64,000 bases of DNA from Diphasiastrum complanatum (GCA_029204225.1 CM055092.1:75990574-76054573), one strand, 5' to 3'; positions 33,064-44,960 are shown, counted from the stretch's first letter. Notes: generated by a model from the sequence alone, not told the origin. Made by a program: numbers and translations.

Positions 33064-33720
33064 TGTCAAAAATAGGTTAGATAATCATAGCAAAAAATTT
33101 CCACTTCCAATGCATGATTACGCCTATCAAAAATTGAACAAAGCAGTAGTGATGGGAATCATGTTCAATCTTTAGCAACTAACTTTGAAATCACTAGATA
33201 CTAAGTGATTACGTAGCCAAACATGGAGTATTGAATTCTTGGACAATTTTATCAGTTACAAAGAAAATACAAAGATGCATGCATTTTGACATATACTGAA
33301 CGCAATAAAAGATAGTATTAATTCAGAAAAACAAAATCAGGTGCTAATGAGCGCAAAACATTAGCGGATAGAAACCGCACACTCTAAGCTATCTCTGAGT
33401 AACTGAGGATAAGTCTGATAATAAGTAGCTATGTTGATAAGCAATAGCACAATAGCAACTCTAAAATATAACTCTAAAGACTGAGCTAGAATGCTCAAGA
33501 GAGTTCAAGCTCCAAAGCTTGATAGAGAGCTAACTTGCAATACTTGTTGATATTAAACTGCTTAGATTAAAACTGTATGAATATGATCATCTATTTATAC
33601 TAAGAAATCAGGTCATCAATTGTGATTGCCAGTGCGGCTGATATCCGCTAGCATCCATTTGGTTCCTTGTCATTGACTGTTGATAAGCGGTGAAATTGGT
33701 CGTAAATGTTCAGTCTGCAT
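33064..33720 (-). repeat. 5' LTR of element O (reverse strand), right edge uncertain
   Basis: Plus-strand left edge TGTCAAAAATAGG next to the primer-binding site. A reverse TATA box (GTATAAATA on the minus strand) lies at about 33590-33598. The start of the LTR (right side) is lost or obscured where gypsy element K begins. Confidence 0.5.
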
Positions 33721-33721
33721 A

Positions 33722-34962
33722 AATGAACCAAACTGTCACTTCTGCAAAAAATGAGCTAAATAGCCACATACAACATTGTCGCAAACAAGGCGACAGTATT
33801 GGGATTTTGCGAAAAACATGCCTTAAAAAGCGGATAACAATTCATCACCAACGGATCACACTTGTGATCGACCATAAAAAAAATTGGGAGTTCACTATGA
33901 TTCTCAAACAAATACTGTCAATTGGAATGAAGCTCTTGCAATAGTTGATTGTACAGTAGGATATATGTGTCAACAAGATATTCAATTAGAGATGAGCGAG
34001 ATTTCCTTGTTAGATCAAACTTTGGATACGCCAATCACGTTTCCACTAAATGTGCTGAATGTAGCCTGGATATCAACGGAACCTATACCAGATCCAATTG
34101 AGGATGATCTCATACCAATGAGCCATGTCTTAACATATGATGGCAATGCAGAACTTACGGACGAACATATTCTACATCACATGGATCCGACCAGATTTGG
34201 AGTGCGTAATGTTCCTGCCCAACAATCAAATCGCCCAAAGCAGTTATATTGAAGGGAGACATGATGGCAGGTTCGATGACGAAGAAACAAGCAAAACAAC
34301 ATTATAATACGGTCCTAAAATGGGAAAATCCCTCTCAAAAGATTGATTTAAAGGAAGTGCCACCTCTAGTGGATAAAGACAAAGGAAAAGTCAAGAATGA
34401 TTCTTCAAGTCAGATCTCCAGCAAGACATCATCGTCTAGGAAGTCTTCACCTGAGAAGAAAGATTTATCATCTCGGAAGTCATCACCTCCACGATCAATT
34501 CCTGCTAAGAAGACTAAACGAAGATCCAAGACAAGTCCTTTCGAAAAAGAACAAGCAAATGTAGTCCAACATGATATGTCAGAGCATTTTAAACGTTATA
34601 CACTGGATGATGTGGTTATCATATTACCTAAAGCACATCGTGAACCTGAAGAACACATGCCGGAATCTAAAGAGGTTTATGATGGTCCAGCTAGGACGCA
34701 GCCAATGAATCTTGCAGAACCAGGAGAACAAAAAAAGATTGTACAAGTGGGATCACAACTTACTCCTGAACAGTATCAAGCACTCCGTTTGCTACTTATT
34801 AAGTATCAAGATTGTTCTGCATGGACTTATCAAGATTTGAAGGGTATTCCGACATCAGTCATTGAACATACCATACCTTTAGTACCTGATGCAATACCAA
34901 AGGTTACAAAGTTCTATCGCTGTAATCCTAATGTGGCAGATCTGATAAAGAAAGAACTTTAG
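33722..34962 (+). pseudogene. gypsy Gag end and protease region (broken)
   Basis: The first part (33722-33880) has Cys/His spacings that may be decayed zinc knuckles. From 33884 the frame reads NVAWISTEP and a region rich in Ser/Lys (about 34370-34540: DLSSRKSSP and similar), a linker before RT. No clear DSG or DTG protease motif was found. The end (34740-34962) includes LTPEQYQALRLLLIKYQDC and IPKVTKFYRCNPN, the typical lead-in to gypsy RT. Confidence 0.6.
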
Positions 34963-35655
34963 AGATTGCTTGATGCCGATTTCATTTATGAGATCGAGCA
35001 TACCGAATGGATTTCACCGATTGTCATTGTTCCTAAGAAAAATGGGAAATTGCGAATCTGTGTAAATCTCAAAGCATTGAATAAAGTGACACGGAAGGAT
35101 CACTTTTCGTTACCTTTTACTGAAAGCATTTTGGATCGCCTTGCTAGAGCGGAAGCTTATAGTTTCTTGGATGGATTTAGTGGCTACAACCAGGTTAAGA
35201 TTGCACCTGCCGATCGCCATAAAACTGCTTTTGCAATAGAATGGGGCACCTATGCTTACAAAGTAATGTCGTTTGAACTCTATAATGCACCAAGTTCATT
35301 CCAAAGAGTAATTCAATTTGCCTTTAAAGATTATCTGCATAAATTCCTTGAAATTCACTTGGACGACTTGGGAGTTCATAGTACAGATACAGACCACCTA
35401 GGTGGATTGGAGAAAGTCTTTGAAAGATGCCGCAAATATAAGATTTCTCTAAATCCAGAAAAATGCCAGATATGGGTTTCTCACGGAGTGGTGCTTGGAC
35501 ATGTGATATCAAGACATGGTATTGCCACCGATTACTCTAAGATCAAAGTTATTGTGGAATTGCCACCACCAGCAACAATTCGAGGAGTTTATGTGTTTAT
35601 GGGTCATGTGAACTACTATCGAATTTTTATTATCTTCTTTGCGGATTTAGCATGA
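34963..35655 (+). pseudogene. gypsy reverse transcriptase
   Basis: Starts after TAG at 34960-34962, which fits CAG in the family. Motifs in order: WISPIVIVPKKNGKLRICVN, LDGFSGYNQVKIAP, KTAFAIEWGTYAYKVMSF, and the catalytic box HLDD at about 35358-35369, where gypsy elements usually have YVDD or YLDD. FLGHVNYYRIF-like end is present (MGHVNYYR). Stop at 35653-35655 (TGA, family Arg). Reverse transcription would be impaired by the Tyr-to-His change and stops. Confidence 0.85.
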
Positions 35656-36135
35656 CCTATATACAAATTAACTATTGTTCCTATTTGGACAGTAGAGGCA
35701 TTAGAAGCCTTTGAAAAGTTTAAAAAAGCATTATCTTCAGCACTAATACTGCGTTCTCCAGATTGGACATTAGATTTTCATGTTCATACGAACGTCTCAA
35801 AATACGCCATTGGATCAGTTTTGACGCAGCCAGGTGACTATAAGAAGGATTATCCTATACAATTTGCAAGCAGACAGCTTACGGATCCAGAGAAGAATTA
35901 TTCAACAACAGAACGTGAAGCGTTAGCCATGATTTTTTCTGTTCGGAAATTCCGTCACTATCTCATGGAAACGCACTTTGCATTTTATACGGATCATCAA
36001 CCGTTACTTTACTTGGTAAATAAGACGTGTAATACTGGACGTATTGCAAGATGGTTATTATTATTGACTGAATTTGACTTTCGAATTGTGGTCAGAAAGA
36101 GAAAGCAACATTATCTAGTCGATCACGTTTCATGA
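35656..36135 (+). pseudogene. gypsy RNase H
   Basis: Reads PIYKLT, FKKALSSALILRSPDW, FHVHTNVSKYAIGSVLTQP, QFASRQLTDPEKNYSTTERE and FYTDHQPLLYLVNK, the standard tether/RNase H series. The first catalytic Asp (family VxTDAS) is Asn here. The stop TGA at 36133-36135 fits an Arg codon. Confidence 0.85.
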
Positions 36136-37486
36136 ATTGAATCTGCACCAGTCAATACTGAAGTGGATGATGAACTGCCAGATGCTGCGTTGTTCTCTAT
36201 TGAAGCAGTACCTGAGTGGGCGACAGATATTGTTGAGTACCTGATGTTAGGACAACTGAATGACTTTTTGACAAAAGTACAGAAAAGACAATTGATTTGT
36301 AAGGCTCAACCTTATCAATTAATTGCAAGACAATTGTATCGTCGTGGATCAGATAATATTTTACGAAGATGTGTTTTACCACATGAAGTACCAGATCTAA
36401 TCATGTTTTCACATGATGGCATGGGTGGAGGACACTTCTCTACAGATATTATTGTTCGCAACTTTTGCAATCTGGTTGTTGGTGGCCTACGCTTCATAAG
36501 GACATAGAAAATTTTATTCAGACATGTGATGTATGCCAACGAGCACGACGGCCTACTCGACAGAATTATGAACTCTTACATCCGGTTTTATTGCAAGCAT
36601 CGTTTGAAAAATGGGGAATAAATTATGTTATTCCTATTCATCCCGCTGCTCGAGGATCTCAGGCTCGTTACATTATCGTCGCAACTGATTATATGACCAA
36701 GTGGGTTGAAGCCAAAGCTGTCAAAGTAGCTGATGCGAAATCTACAGCTAAGTTTCTATATGAAAATATTTTTGTCATATTTGGATGTTCGATCGAAATT
36801 GTCAATAATCGGGGTACACACTTTGTTAATCAAACAATAAAGTGTTTAATGGAAATTTGTTTTTGTTATACACAGATTTAGTACTCCCTATTATCCCAGA
36901 GGGAATGACCAAGCTGAATCTTCCAATAGGATTCTCTGCACCATTATGACAAGGACAGTTGAAGCGAGTCGGTCTCATTGGGAACATAAACTGTATGCAG
37001 AATTATGGGCATTCATAACCACTTACAAAAATAGTACAAATCAAACACCTTTTCAACTGGTTTATGGTCAATATGTTGTTATGCCAATTGAATTTTTAAA
37101 TCCCATCTTTATGCATAGCAGCAACGGAATGATTGAATGATGATCAGTCTTTACAACTTCGCCACAATGCGTTGCACAAATTATGTGAAACCCGATTGAT
37201 GGCCGTTCATGCCTTAGCAGCAGAGAAAGCCCGCCGCAAGGCATGGCACGATCGGCGATTTCATAAGAAAGATCTGGAAGCAGGAGATCTTGCATTGATG
37301 TACAAAACCAAGCTGATCAAGGGTAAGTTGAAGTTTACTGGAGAAGGCCCGTATAAACTGAAGGAAATCCTCAACTATGGCATAGTAATTCTTGAGCACT
37401 TGGATGGGAAACGATTTGATACTCTGGTAAATGGCAGCCGATTATGCAAGTTTCGGCAGCCTGCTCCGCCAGTTCAGCAAGCCTGA
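36136..37486 (+). pseudogene. gypsy integrase (frameshifted)
   Basis: The zinc-binding N-terminus (HDGMGGGHFSTD, then CDVCQRARRPTRQN) spans a frameshift near 36470-36505. The core has D in KWGINYVIPI replaced by Asn (family WGxDFxGP), N in IVNNRGTHF (family SDRGxHF) and E in GNDQAESSNR after a frameshift near 36880. The end reads PFQLVYGQYVVMP, GDLALMY and GPYKL. A final frame runs to TGA at 37484-37486. Both catalytic Asp residues are changed to Asn, again by G-to-A. Confidence 0.85.
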
Positions 37487-37876
37487 TCTCAATATATTTT
37501 TTCATTTTATTTGTTTTCAATTTTTTGTTTTCAGTATTTAATTTGCTGATTTTTTTTGGAAAAGGATAGCTAAAAATAATAATAATAATAATAAGGAAAG
37601 ACCGGTGAGAGATCCCTAGAAACCTTCACCGAGATTTTTATAGCCTATTTTTACAATACTGTACATGCCTACAAATTTTTGTTCGAAACTGATCAGCCCA
37701 ACTGCTATTCAGTGTAATGGACCCACCAAATTCACCTATAAGTTGGCTGAATTCGATTCATTCCTCACTTCTGCTAGCGAAGCTCTTGCGAATTTTTCTT
37801 GTGACCAAAGCCTTCCAAATTTCCTGCATTGCCTTCTGATACATTCTCAAGCGGTTATAATTCCTTTATGATCATC
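37487..37876 (+). other. Spacer between gypsy integrase and post-Pol ORF
   Basis: AT-rich, with an (AAT)n microsatellite at about 37576-37596. A short open stretch (37665-37871) may be the decayed start of the following ORF. No splice signal was identified with confidence. Confidence 0.4.
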
Positions 37877-40370
37877 ATGTCTTCTACCGATACTTCCCAG
37901 TCTCCACGCTATACTATCCATCGTGATGTCCCATCTGCAACGGACATCATGATTCTTCCTAGCACAAGCATGGTCACTTAGTGGATGACCCTTGTGGAGC
38001 GTCTACTTATTGCAATGGGTATTCGTGAGAAAGCCTTTTCGGGATGCATCAATATGGATTTCATCACTCTTGTCTTCAGTACGTGGAAGGAAGAGAAATC
38101 CAAGTTTTACATCACCTTCCAAGGAGCCACACACAAGGTGCGCGTCACTGAGGCCGCACTTGCATCTATAGAAATCTCATCCGGTACGCATGCCTCACCC
38201 AATCACAAGCACGCCAAACAGGCCATCAAGCCATACATTGACCTCACCAATGATCTGCATTGGACTAATGATGGTTACCTTTTGGAAGCCATCACTGAGT
38301 CTTCCATCCACGCCGCTGCCCAATTGTTGAATCATTTCCTGATGGTTGGCAACCTTAGGAAAGACCGCATCACATCTCAAATCCTTCATAGGATAGTGGA
38401 GTCCCATATCAAGTTGGCCAAAGCCCCTCTTGAACCATATAACTAGTTCAAGACTATTTTTGGTGAGCTCAAGCGAGCTATTAAGGCCAATACAAAGTAG
38501 CAGTTCATTGCTGGCTCTCTATTGTCCCTCTTAGCCGCTTCTGACTTAGAAAACAGAATCCATGGCTTCCACCTGGACTTTGTGCTTTCGGTTTACGAAG
38601 AAGCACCAGCCGAGTCATCTCACCAGGTCTCAAGCTCTCATAGTCGTCATCGTCCACGCAGTGAGATCAAAATTTCTAACTCGCCTTCCGCGTCACAACA
38701 TCGTACTAGGCATACCTTGTCAGCTGCGCTTCCACCCCCTACTGTTGTTCGCACTGAACTTCCCATTCCCCTCGCCTCTAGTTCTTCCCTCGCCTTTGCT
38801 CCCATACAAGGACAGTCTGTGACCATTGGGCCTACCATTCCCATCATAGCTGCCCAGGTCGCCTCACTCCCGCACACCAAAGCAACTTCACCCAACACAC
38901 AGTTCTTCATGGATATGTTCGATGATTCCGACCCCGTTGGAGCCACCGAAATCTTTGAAATGCCCCAGAGCCCAGCACCCTTTGAACCCCAATGCCCTGG
39001 AAGAGGATTCAGACATATCCATGAAGCTACTGCTGGCGTCAAAGATGCCAGTCAGCAACCACCCACACATGGTAGCCCAGCCACACTTCGGGTCGACACA
39101 GCTGTCAAGTCACCACAGCAGTTCGACGTCACATACAACAATATTGGGGTCACATGGGACCTTGAAGTTGGGACTTGCAACCAAAGAACACACAAATACC
39201 TGATCATCCGGTCACACTGACGGAGATTGCATATTTGTTCAAGAAAGTGAAAACATACAAAGTGGCCCTTTAGGGATTCCAAGGCCGCTTTGATAGGTTC
39301 AAAGGAGTAGTTTCAACTGAGTTGGAAAAGGTAAAAGAGACTATCAATGCCTATGAAAAAGCCGCCGCTCAAGTGTTGGAAGCCGGACCACAAATTCCCG
39401 TCCCGGTCATGCCGCAATTCTCCACTTCGTGCCAAGAAGCTGTACAGATTGATATAGGAGTTGATTCGAGCATGGACCAGGGGGGAGCTCCAGATCTAGC
39501 AGATCAACTGCCAACTATATCGGTAGTACAAGCGGGTCCATCCTCATCAAGGACAAGCCATTTATTCAGAAGGCCCATCAGCGTCGAGGACCAGATCCAG
39601 ACCTTCTTAAAGCAGCATCCACATGAGTCCTCGCGTGGTGGATGAGTTCTCAAATTTAAGACCTCCAAGATCGAGGACGACAAAGAATTGGACAAAATAT
39701 CTGTACTGGGAGAGCAGCCGGCATGGAGAATCACGGTTTTTGAGAAAACTCCGGAATCAATTAGGAGTTACGTCGCCAGCCCTTGCCAATTGCGGATAGA
39801 TCCTTGTTACGTGCCAATGCCGTGAAGACAAAAATGGAAAGATTTGGGATTGGCTATGAATAAAATCACCATCCATACGCCCAATTGGCCAATCATCCAC
39901 CAGTCTTATAGCTGGAATATGTCAGTGGATTTCCACTGGGCCTTACAGGCATATTAGAGAGAGTATGTCCACTCTCTGAATCCAACGGTGCGACAATCGG
40001 CAATGTTTGCAAAAGATCTAACTCTGTTGGCGTCAGTGGCAACCAAATGGGACGATTGCCTTCCTACCCTGGCATTTGATCCAAATAAGCTGATGGCCTC
40101 AGAGCAAATCAAAGATCAGCTGCCGATTGCTTGACTGTATTTCCGTGCGGCTATGATGGGAGGCTCTTGGGAATCCCGCTTCACCTCATGGACAACTTCC
40201 AAGTGGATTGCCGGAGCTCACCGTTGTTTCATGCCACATAATTTGGATTTCAAATACTGCATGCCTTGACTTTATGGAGAAGGTGCAGTATCATTTAATT
40301 AAGATTTGGCAGGAAGCCAATAAAAGTCTCCACTAACTGCATATTGCATGTGTCGTGGGACCGCCACCAG
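37877..40370 (+). pseudogene. Long post-integrase ORF of gypsy element K
   Basis: From ATG 37877 one frame runs to 39220, crossing TAG at 37979, 38444 and about 38498; after a frameshift near 39220-39240 a second frame runs to about 40370, the polypurine tract. Together about 830 codons. Nearly every stop fits Gln, Arg or Trp. The first third looks globular (TLVERLLIAMGIREKAF, YLLEAITESSIHAAAQLLN); the middle is Ser/Pro-rich; the end looks globular again (WRITVFEKTPESIR, WESRFTSWTTSKWIAGAHR). Extra ORFs after integrase are known in Tat- and Athila-type gypsy elements. I cannot assign this protein. A related-looking segment occurs in gypsy remnant N. Confidence 0.55.
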
Positions 40371-40386
40371 TTTTGGTGGGGGATAT

Positions 40387-41024
40387 TGTTGGAGGGTTTC
40401 CGGATCCCAAGGCAATCCTAACCGTAGTTAATAAGTGAGAGGGATTTGGCACCCTATGTGTGGAAGTCCAACCCGATGATCACATAGTTATTTGATTGAT
40501 TAGAATGTTAATAAAAAGACTTTAGGCCTATTTTGCGGGACTTTTAATGTCGCAGGGCCTAAATGTCAAGTTAGTGAATAAAGCTAGATTTCCCTCCACT
40601 TTTGATGGTTCTCACACTTTTTTAAATTTTAATAAAAAGAGAGGCAAGACTAGACCAATAGAATTCAGAGGCCAGGGTCCTCCTCTCTACTATAAAAAGA
40701 AACCAACTCGAGTTGCTCCTCATGTTCATTTCCTCATTTCAATTAAGCAGATTGGTTCTCTTTAGAAATGGATTGATGAATGTCCTTGCTCTTCCTCTCT
40801 TCTCCTCCATTTCTCATGCTTTCTTTGGACTTTGCTAATTGTTGGATTTGATTATTATTGGGATTTCTATTTCTTATGCTTTTTGTGAGAGAGAAAGGGA
40901 GAGAGAGAGGAGTAAGCTTCTATCATTCTTGTGGATTTAGGGTTTAGGGTTAATGGAAGTTGGGTTAGTGGGTGTAGTGTTAATGCTTAGTGTTAATGGA
41001 TGGTAGTGTTAGATCCTCCATTCA
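40387..41024 (+). repeat. Probable 3' LTR of element K
   Basis: TGTTGGAGG (40387) follows the G-rich tract TGGTGGGGGATAT. A TATA-like CTATAAAAAG lies at about 40690. CCTCCATTCA (41015-41024) is an imperfect inverse of the start and is taken as the end. No partner LTR is present. Confidence 0.5.
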
Positions 41025-41380
41025 TGTTGAAATCTGAACTATACTATCGCTCTCATGGGAACGAACCTCCGCGTGACAATTAACTCCGTCTCTTTGATGC
41101 TAGATTGACTAGACCTTGGATTCAGGTTAGGCAAGGAAAGGAACCCACTACAATCCACTTGCATAGCTCCATCTATACAAGAAGATCCTCCAAAAGATGT
41201 TTCACTCTTCTTAAGAGCTTGATACTCGAGATCCATTGCTTGGATCAACTCCTCTTATTTCCTTGCTTGATCTACATTTGTAGGCTCATCCAAAGAGGTT
41301 AGAAAAGCAACATCATTTCCGAAAAGTACTTGCTTACCCTTTTGATCATATGTGAGCCTTGAAGGGACTTGTCTTTCTCT

Positions 41381-42253
41381 TCATGTTCTCCTTGGCTTTT
41401 GACTTGATGAAGGTCCATCATCACCACCATCCAAAGTAAGATCCTTCTCATCAATATCAAGAATGTTAGATCCATCCACTCTAAAATCAATCATGCTTGA
41501 AGACACCTTTGGAATGTTCCCCTCATCAAAAATGACATCTCTACCAACAATCACCTTGTTAGTAGAAGAAATGTAAACCTTGTAGGCTTTACTCACCTCA
41601 CTATATCCAACAAAAAGACCTCTTCTTGAAGATGGATCCTCCTTGGTCCTATCATCAAGAGTAATGTTGACATAGCATGTGCATCCAAAGGTTCTTAGAA
41701 ACTTGACACTCGGCCTCCTCTTGAATAGCATCTCAAAAGATGTCCTTCCATCCAAAATAACACTCGGCCACCTATTGCACAAAAAATGGGCACACAATAA
41801 AGCTTGATCCCAAAATGGTTTGTCAAGATTAGCACTTAACCTCATATTTTTAGCACTTTTACATAAAGTTCTATTCTTCCTTTCAGCCACTCCATTTTGT
41901 TGTGGGGTCCTTGATGTTGTATACTCCTTCTTGATCCCATGCTCATCACGAAAGGCCTTGAACTTGCTAGATATGTACTCACCACCATTGTCACCTCTCA
42001 AGCACTTGATCTTTGTGGAAAATTGGTTCTCTCTTGCATTCTTGAACTTGACAAAGACATCATACACTTGATCCTTGCTCTTTAGTAGATAGATCCAACA
42101 AAATCTACTTAAATAATCAATGAATGTTACATACATCTTAGCTCCACTATTGCTAATTGTAATAAATCCATGAATATCCGAATGTACAAGTTGAAAAGGC
42201 TTTGTATATCTAGAAATAGATATAGTATAAGGTAGTAAATGTGACTTAGACAA
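41381..42253 (-). pseudogene. copia integrase core and C-terminus (element L)
   Basis: Open for 290 codons: LVHSDIHGFITISN (first Asp), KCLRGDNGGEYISS (second Asp), PQQNGVAERKN (Glu), FWDQALLCAHFLCNRWP, then FVGYSEVSKAYKVY and DVIFDEGNIPKV. The DDE triad is intact, but the preceding HHCC domain and start are missing. It aligns with residues 480-770 of the element-H polyprotein. Confidence 0.85.
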
Positions 42254-42285
42254 AGCACAAGACTCACAAACATGCTTGACATTAC

Positions 42286-42947
42286 TTAAGGAACTTGGAA
42301 GACCAATTTGCCCTTTGTGAACATAGCATCCTCTTGAAGTGTCGATGTAGATCCACCTGTTGCTTGAAGCCTATATTCCTCATTGATCAAGGTCTCTTTA
42401 AGATCCATCAAACTTGGCAAAGTCTTTTGAATAGCAATACTTTGAACAATGTTAGCATGAGCATCCAACAAGCCATTAAGAGTCACTTGAATAAGCTCTC
42501 CTTCCTTAATGCTTTCATCTATGCAAGTCGTCATTCAATGCTTTCATTATCAAAACAAAAGTACTTGGACTTTCTTTATTCTTTTGCAAACAAGAAAAGA
42601 TTTGCCTTCTTAGAGTCAACACTCTAGAAGTTAACTTGGATTCATAAAGCTTCTTCAACGAATTCCAAGCTTCCAAAGATGATGTGCACTTACCAACTTC
42701 CTTGAGAAGTTCATTGGTAACATTCATCTTTATCATGTGTAGAGCCTTCTTGGCCCTCTTGTCATACCTCAATTGATCTTGTTGTATTGTCCTCCAAACC
42801 TACAACAATATCCAAAACATCATTCATCTCAAGAAGTGACTTCATCCTCACTTTCCACAATGAATAGCTACTTGAGGTAAGCCTATCATTGGCTTCCAAC
42901 ATGACTCCAATTGAATACATATGAAGCCCTATCCCTAATTGTTCCAT
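42286..42947 (-). pseudogene. copia Gag (element L), frameshifted
   Basis: Three consecutive frames read LWKVRMKSLLEMNDVLDIVV, then KKALHMIKMNVTNELLKEVG and SRVLTLRRQIFS, then LIQVTLNGLLDAHANIVQS and a truncated end before the zinc knuckle. All match element H Gag. Two frameshifts (near 42770 and 42530) disable it. Confidence 0.8.
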
Positions 42948-42950
42948 CTG

Positions 42951-43261
42951 CTGAAATGTTCGAAATACTGTTTGAGGTCAGTTGTTATGATCACCTTGTC
43001 AATAAAGCATTGATCAATGTGCCACTTGGATGTTTGGAAAATCGAGGAATGGGAGGTTACAATGACCTTGCCTTCAATGAAGATTATTTGAAGATGAATG
43101 ACTATTTCCTCGCTATAGTCGGCAAGACAATTGACCCAGTGAACTAAGAGTATGAAACCCAAGAAAAGGCAATTTTTCAAAAGAAGCTAGGTACCAGAAA
43201 AAGACAAAGAAGAACTTGATCAGATTGTTTGCAAGCAACTACACATCTGAGGAAGGAGATA
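42951..43261 (+). other. Unknown ORF fragment ending in a polypurine-like tract
   Basis: A frame from about 42911 reads about 75 codons (for example GCLENRGMGGYNDLAFNE) to TAA and, in broken form, continues to AGGAAGGAGATA just before 43262. Not recognised. Its position directly before a polypurine-like tract and LTR-like sequence suggests the C-terminus of a retroelement protein. Confidence 0.35.
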
Positions 43262-43700
43262 TGTGGAGACCTATAATTCCACATTGAGCAATTAATTGTG
43301 TATATAGTGTAAAATTTTAAATTTGCATATGTAAATATGAGATAGAGCCTAATTCAAAGTAAAGGCCTATTTGCACTTTAGAAATACATTGCAATTAAGA
43401 CTCGCAACGTTTTAAAATGACGTCTTTGAGCAACACAATACCTGATCCCAAACGACACCTTAACGGTTGGTGATCGACAGTTAGGCCTTGTGTTCGTCTC
43501 TATAAGAGAATGACACCAGCTCATTTGTAACGAAGAGAGAGAGTCAGTTTTCTCTTATGCTTGAGCATTTCTTTTCTTCTCTATGTCTATTATAGTTGCA
43601 CTTCTTATCCATTGAGCGAACACATTATGAGCTTATCTGTAATTGATTAGATACACATATGTTTGCGACACACTCTTCACACTCTACTGAATTCCATATT
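43262..43700 (+). repeat. Possible LTR
   Basis: TGTGGAGACC follows GAGGAAGGAGATA. A TATA-like CTCTATAAGAG lies at about 43498, followed by a pyrimidine-rich leader-like stretch. The right edge is unclear; I see no partner. Confidence 0.4.
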
Positions 43701-44200
43701 TTCTAATATGGATTTATAGGCGACATTCAAGAGCGACAATTCTAACTAATGCATATAGGGAGTCAGCCAAAGCCTAAAGCATAACTCTAAACAAAACCTC
43801 CTTTAATTTTGAATGAGCTATATATTCACATAAGAAATTTAATTGACATTCTACTCTATCTGCTTTCTGCGATAAGAACTAATTTCTTGTGCTTGTTTAG
43901 AGGAATCAACTACCAAACAGATTCTATTATGAGTGATCTTTTTGCTAGGTCAAAACCCTAATTTTGATTGGATCTCTAGATAGTGAGGTTGCTGGACTTC
44001 ATTTGAGTGTGTTTCAATCTTAGGAAGTGGCAAAAGTCATTAGATTGAGGATAGATCATAGGTTGATGAAGATTCCATCATTCTATGTGTTGATTTGCTT
44101 GGATAAGTGCTAGAAGAGAATTTGTGAGATAGTTTCAAATCTTAGTGATTTCTTTTGAAAGCATTTGTTGTTCAAAGGAGTGCTTTGTGCATTGAAGCAC
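43701..44200. other. AT-rich unassigned sequence
   Basis: No frame or structure supported. The wording around 43980-44180 resembles copia leader sequence (repeated short phrases such as TTGATGAAGATTCC), but this is only an impression. Confidence 0.3.
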
Positions 44201-44960
44201 GTTGAAAGAGAAGGTCAGGTCATTGCACCTGGCTTCTCCCAGATCCACAATCTCGAAATGTTTCTAGATGTCTTCCTTCACTTCAACAATCAGCTGCTCA
44301 CTCTTGCAAAGTATAAGAGTGTTGTCCACATACATAGCCACAATGATGATTTGCCCATCTGTAACTCTGACATATACATTGGAATCACCCATCAATGGCT
44401 TGAATCCTAATGATTTCAGGGCTTGGTCCTTCTTCTTGTACCATTGTTGAGCTGATTGTTTCAGACCGTAGATGCTTCTATGCATTCTGCATGCATAGTT
44501 AGGAAGTGAATTCGAGACGTATCTTGGAGGTTGATCCATATAGACCTTTGCGTCTAGCTTGCCATGCCAGAAGGCTGTCTTCTCATCCACAATGTGGATC
44601 CTGAGGTCATAAGCAATTGCATATGCAAATAACAATCGTAGGGACAAATGTTTGATGACAGGAGAGAAGGTTTCAGAGTAGTCAATACCATATCTCTGAG
44701 AAGATCCCTTCGCTACCAGTCTTGCCTTGTATTTTATGACATTCCCATATGGTCCATACTTGAGCTTGAAAACCCATTTGCATTTGACAGTCTTGCGCTT
44801 ATGTGGTAATGGCTGCAACGTCCATACCTGGTTCTTCCTCGTGGATTCCATCTCTTTGTTCATGTCTCCTGTTATTGGGTCTACAGGTGGCCTATCACAT
44901 CGATTTATGTCTAAAATTAAAGTTGTTTCTTTTATTTTTTTTGTTTTATGGATATCCTCT
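44201..44960 (-). pseudogene. copia reverse transcriptase fragment (element M)
   Basis: Minus-strand frame with VKCKWVFKLKYGPYG, ARLVAKGSSQRYGIDYSETF, KVYMDQPPRYVSNS, YGLKQSAQQWYKK and MYVDNTLILCKSE. The catalytic YVDD reads YVDN, so one Asp is lost. The fragment ends at about 44264 near the second palm motif. On the other side it runs into a different ORF (44962 onwards), so its integrase side is also cut. Confidence 0.8.

Larger units (their letters stand above)
32639..33720 (-). mobile_element. Element O: collapsed reverse-strand copia element
   Basis: Minus strand from the right: LTR (to 33064), primer-binding site TGGTATCAGAGTA (33063-33051), leader, start of gag (32941), then an abrupt jump at about 32700 into sequence that matches the interior of its own LTR (32639-32700 versus 33340-33404, about 90% alike). 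Everything between early gag and the 3' LTR has been deleted, and element D cuts the second LTR at 32638. Confidence 0.7.
33722..41024 (+). mobile_element. Element K: long Ty3/gypsy element with post-integrase ORF
   Basis: Order: Gag/protease region, RT, RNase H, integrase (to 37486), a short spacer, a long extra ORF (37877 to about 40370), polypurine-like TTTTGGTGGGGGA, then a probable 3' LTR. The RT-RNase H-integrase order is gypsy. The 5' LTR and start of gag are absent; it begins next to the LTR of element O. In-frame stops are almost all TAG or TGA at Gln, Arg or Trp positions. Confidence 0.85.
41025..42950 (-). mobile_element. Element L: reverse-strand copia fragment, relative of element H
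   Basis: Minus strand: Gag (42947 to about 42286), then directly integrase (42253 to 41381) and the linker before RT (to about 41210). The zinc knuckle, protease and HHCC region are deleted between Gag and integrase, and RT is cut off. Residues match those of intact element H closely throughout. Between 41025 and 41210 the sequence no longer resembles copia. Confidence 0.85.

Noticed and set aside
37560-37600. AAT repeat as a regulatory element
   Set aside because: A simple microsatellite; nothing beyond slippage is needed to explain it.
38647-39042. Reverse-strand open frame in the post-integrase ORF of K
   Set aside because: Overlaps the sense frame in a Ser/Pro-rich region, where the antisense frame tends to stay open by composition. 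An antisense ORF is known in some Tat elements, but nothing here distinguishes it from a shadow.
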